Program-made: the position numbers and the translations under genes
Assembly: GCA_019639015.1 (NCBI GenBank)
Contig: JAHBSS010000003.1
Coordinates: forward strand, 1-64,000
Length of the DNA: 64,000 nt
From: Cryobacterium sp.
GTDB taxonomy: Bacteria; Actinomycetota; Actinomycetes; Actinomycetales; Microbacteriaceae
Direction: 5' to 3'
Part shown: one piece after another, positions 62,963-64,000 of the stretch
Layout: every line of letters begins with the position of its first letter
Position numbering within the stretch: the stretch's first letter is position 1
Notes under the pieces: model-generated
The model's input: only the letters and a program-made list of their open reading frames with translations
What the model was told of the DNA's origin: nothing
Databases searched by the model: none

Positions 62963-64000
62963 TTGGATTCTGAGAGCAGTCTAGAAATGATTGCTTCTTG
63001 GATCTTCCGATCGGGTTCACTGGATAATTCGTGGGCGAAAGTGTCTGATGCGACCTTGAATGCTTCAATTTGTTCCGCGGTCAAATCCTTTAGTGTTTCA
63101 ACTAGCGATTCTGCACTTGTACCTGATGTGATCACCCCATTGCCGTACTTCTCAATGTAACTCTCGATTTCGGGAGCTGGTGAAAACACAAGTCCAAGCC
63201 TTGCTTGGACAAAATCGAAGAACTTGTTCGGCAAATGATAGAGGTGGCTCAGAGTCTTTAAGGGATAAAGAAAGACTCCAAGGTCATACTGGTTTAACAC
63301 ATTTGGTAGCGACTCTGGCGGAACTGGATCATGCACAGTAACCCCGGGGACTTTTGAGGCTCGTTCTCTAATTTCGTCAAGGTGACCACCCGGGACGCGT
63401 AGCAGATATAGATCGAGACTGAAACCGGTTCCTAGAGTTTCAACCGCATCGATCAACTCAATTATGTTTCGTTCTGCATCAGCTGTACCACTATGGACGA
63501 GTCGAATGTGATTTCGGTCTACGGTGGTTGGCTCTTGATCTTGAAAATCAGCGGCGTTCCTAACCACTTCTGTGGTTACACCAAAGTTCTGTTGGTAAAG
63601 CCCCGCCAAGCCCGCACTTACGCTTGTTGCAGCATCGACGCGCGGCAAGTATTTTCTGCACAAATGTTGCATATACGGTCCAACAAGCCATCTCCAGACG
63701 AAAACGGTTGCACGCTCTTCAGGCGCCCACTCGTGCATGTCTGCATAGACAGGCGTGCTCCCAGCGAGCGCAAACGCTAAGGGAAGTGCCCGAGCGTCGT
63801 TTGCAACTACAAGGTCGAAAGAACCAGCCATCTTTGACTTTGAAAGCGCGACCCGCTCTCCTGGAGACTCTAGCTCGACAGAGTTGTAAAGGCGCATGCC
63901 GAGCTTCAGTACGCCAAGTGGGGTCTGAGGCAACGATGCGGCGGAATCGGGAACTTGGATGTGTTCCGAAGATCCAAGCGGCTTCGGACCATACCCAACG
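62959..64000 (-). CDS. Glycosyltransferase, GT-B fold (5' end beyond window)
   Basis: The frame is open from the stop at 62959 to the right edge, at least 346 codons; the 22 codons beyond the first internal TTG (63933) read VGYGPKPLGSSEHIQVPDSA, which looks like a normal N-terminal half, so the true start lies outside the window. Seen: FDLVVANDARALPLAFALAG, VYADMHEWAPEERATVFVWRW, HIRLVHSGTADAERNIIELIDAVE and LYHLPNKFFDFVQARLGLVFSPAPEIESYIEKYGNG. The last segment is close to that of the transferase at 59273, so these are paralogues. Confidence 0.86.
   Translation of the reverse strand, partial: VGYGPKPLGSSEHIQVPDSAASLPQTPLGVLKLGMRLYNSVELESPGERVALSKSKMAGSFDLVVANDARALPLAFALAGSTPVYADMHEWAPEERATVFVWRWLVGPYMQHLCRKYLPRVDAATSVSAGLAGLYQQNFGVTTEVVRNAADFQDQEPTTVDRNHIRLVHSGTADAERNIIELIDAVETLGTGFSLDLYLLRVPGGHLDEIRERASKVPGVTVHDPVPPESLPNVLNQYDLGVFLYPLKTLSHLYHLPNKFFDFVQARLGLVFSPAPEIESYIEKYGNGVITSGTSAESLVETLKDLTAEQIEAFKVASDTFAHELSSEPDRKIQEAIISRLLSESK

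Noticed and set aside
1..64000. tRNA, rRNA, prophage or insertion-sequence genes
   Set aside because: Reading the intergenic gaps gave no cloverleaf-sized RNA, transposase, integrase or phage gene; nearly all gaps are too short to hold one.

Overview
The window looks like chromosome of a moderate-GC actinobacterium, most likely a Microbacteriaceae relative of the freshwater/planktonic type. Reasons: mixed ATG/GTG/TTG starts, many leaderless starts with a TANNNT box 6-8 bases before the start codon, an acyl-CoA carboxylase with a small epsilon subunit, an LAXTG-type sortase substrate, and a gene order (phosphomutase - purine nucleoside phosphorylase - lpdA - accA3 - maf - accE - accD - birA - PH protein - gtrA - purK - purE - LCP - rml genes) that I recall from the Rv3264-Rv3308 region of Mycobacterium tuberculosis. 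No rRNA, tRNA, phage or IS element was seen. The coding density is high, with many 1-4 base overlaps.

Region 1 (1-9.0 kb): an edge-truncated aminotransferase, two esterase-type hydrolases and an SGNH hydrolase, an NAD-dependent reductase, a tandem glycine riboswitch controlling L-serine dehydratase, then etfB-etfA followed by a translationally coupled di-heme-type cytochrome b.

Region 2 (9.1-16.5 kb): a seven-gene catabolic operon for valine/isobutyryl-CoA-type acyl-CoA breakdown (acyl-CoA dehydrogenase, 3-hydroxyisobutyryl-CoA hydrolase, 3-hydroxyisobutyrate dehydrogenase, two crotonases, an aldehyde dehydrogenase, a CaiB CoA-transferase), divergent from etfBA across a perfect 18-bp palindrome that is probably the operator.

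Region 3 (16.5-26.7 kb): AlaX-type editing hydrolase, phosphosugar mutase and purine nucleoside phosphorylase in one overlapping operon; lpdA; an LANTG-anchored beta-helix surface protein; a DUF559-type nuclease-fold gene held between two nearly identical long inverted-repeat elements; the biotinylated acyl-CoA carboxylase alpha chain and Maf. A related inverted-repeat element lies upstream of lpdA.

Region 4 (26.7-45.7 kb): a TrmA/RumA-type methyltransferase, a DUF2207 lipoprotein, a three-gene signalling operon (response regulator, histidine kinase, kinase-like membrane partner), accE/accD, a complete ECF transporter linked to a nucleoside hydrolase, and the conserved birA-PH / gtrA / purK-purE-LCP block.

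Region 5 (45.7-64 kb): cell-surface polysaccharide genes. The dTDP-rhamnose genes rfbA, B, C and D are all present, split over both strands, with a VapBC-type toxin-antitoxin cassette between rfbB and rfbD. There are seven glycosyltransferases, a polyprenyl-phosphate glycosyltransferase / DUF2304 / two-fold duplicated DUF2142 module, a nucleotide-sugar dehydrogenase, and an unusual glutamine amidotransferase-sugar amidotransferase fusion. Together these suggest synthesis of a rhamnose- and amidated-uronate-containing glycopolymer, with the LCP protein as the likely enzyme attaching it to peptidoglycan.
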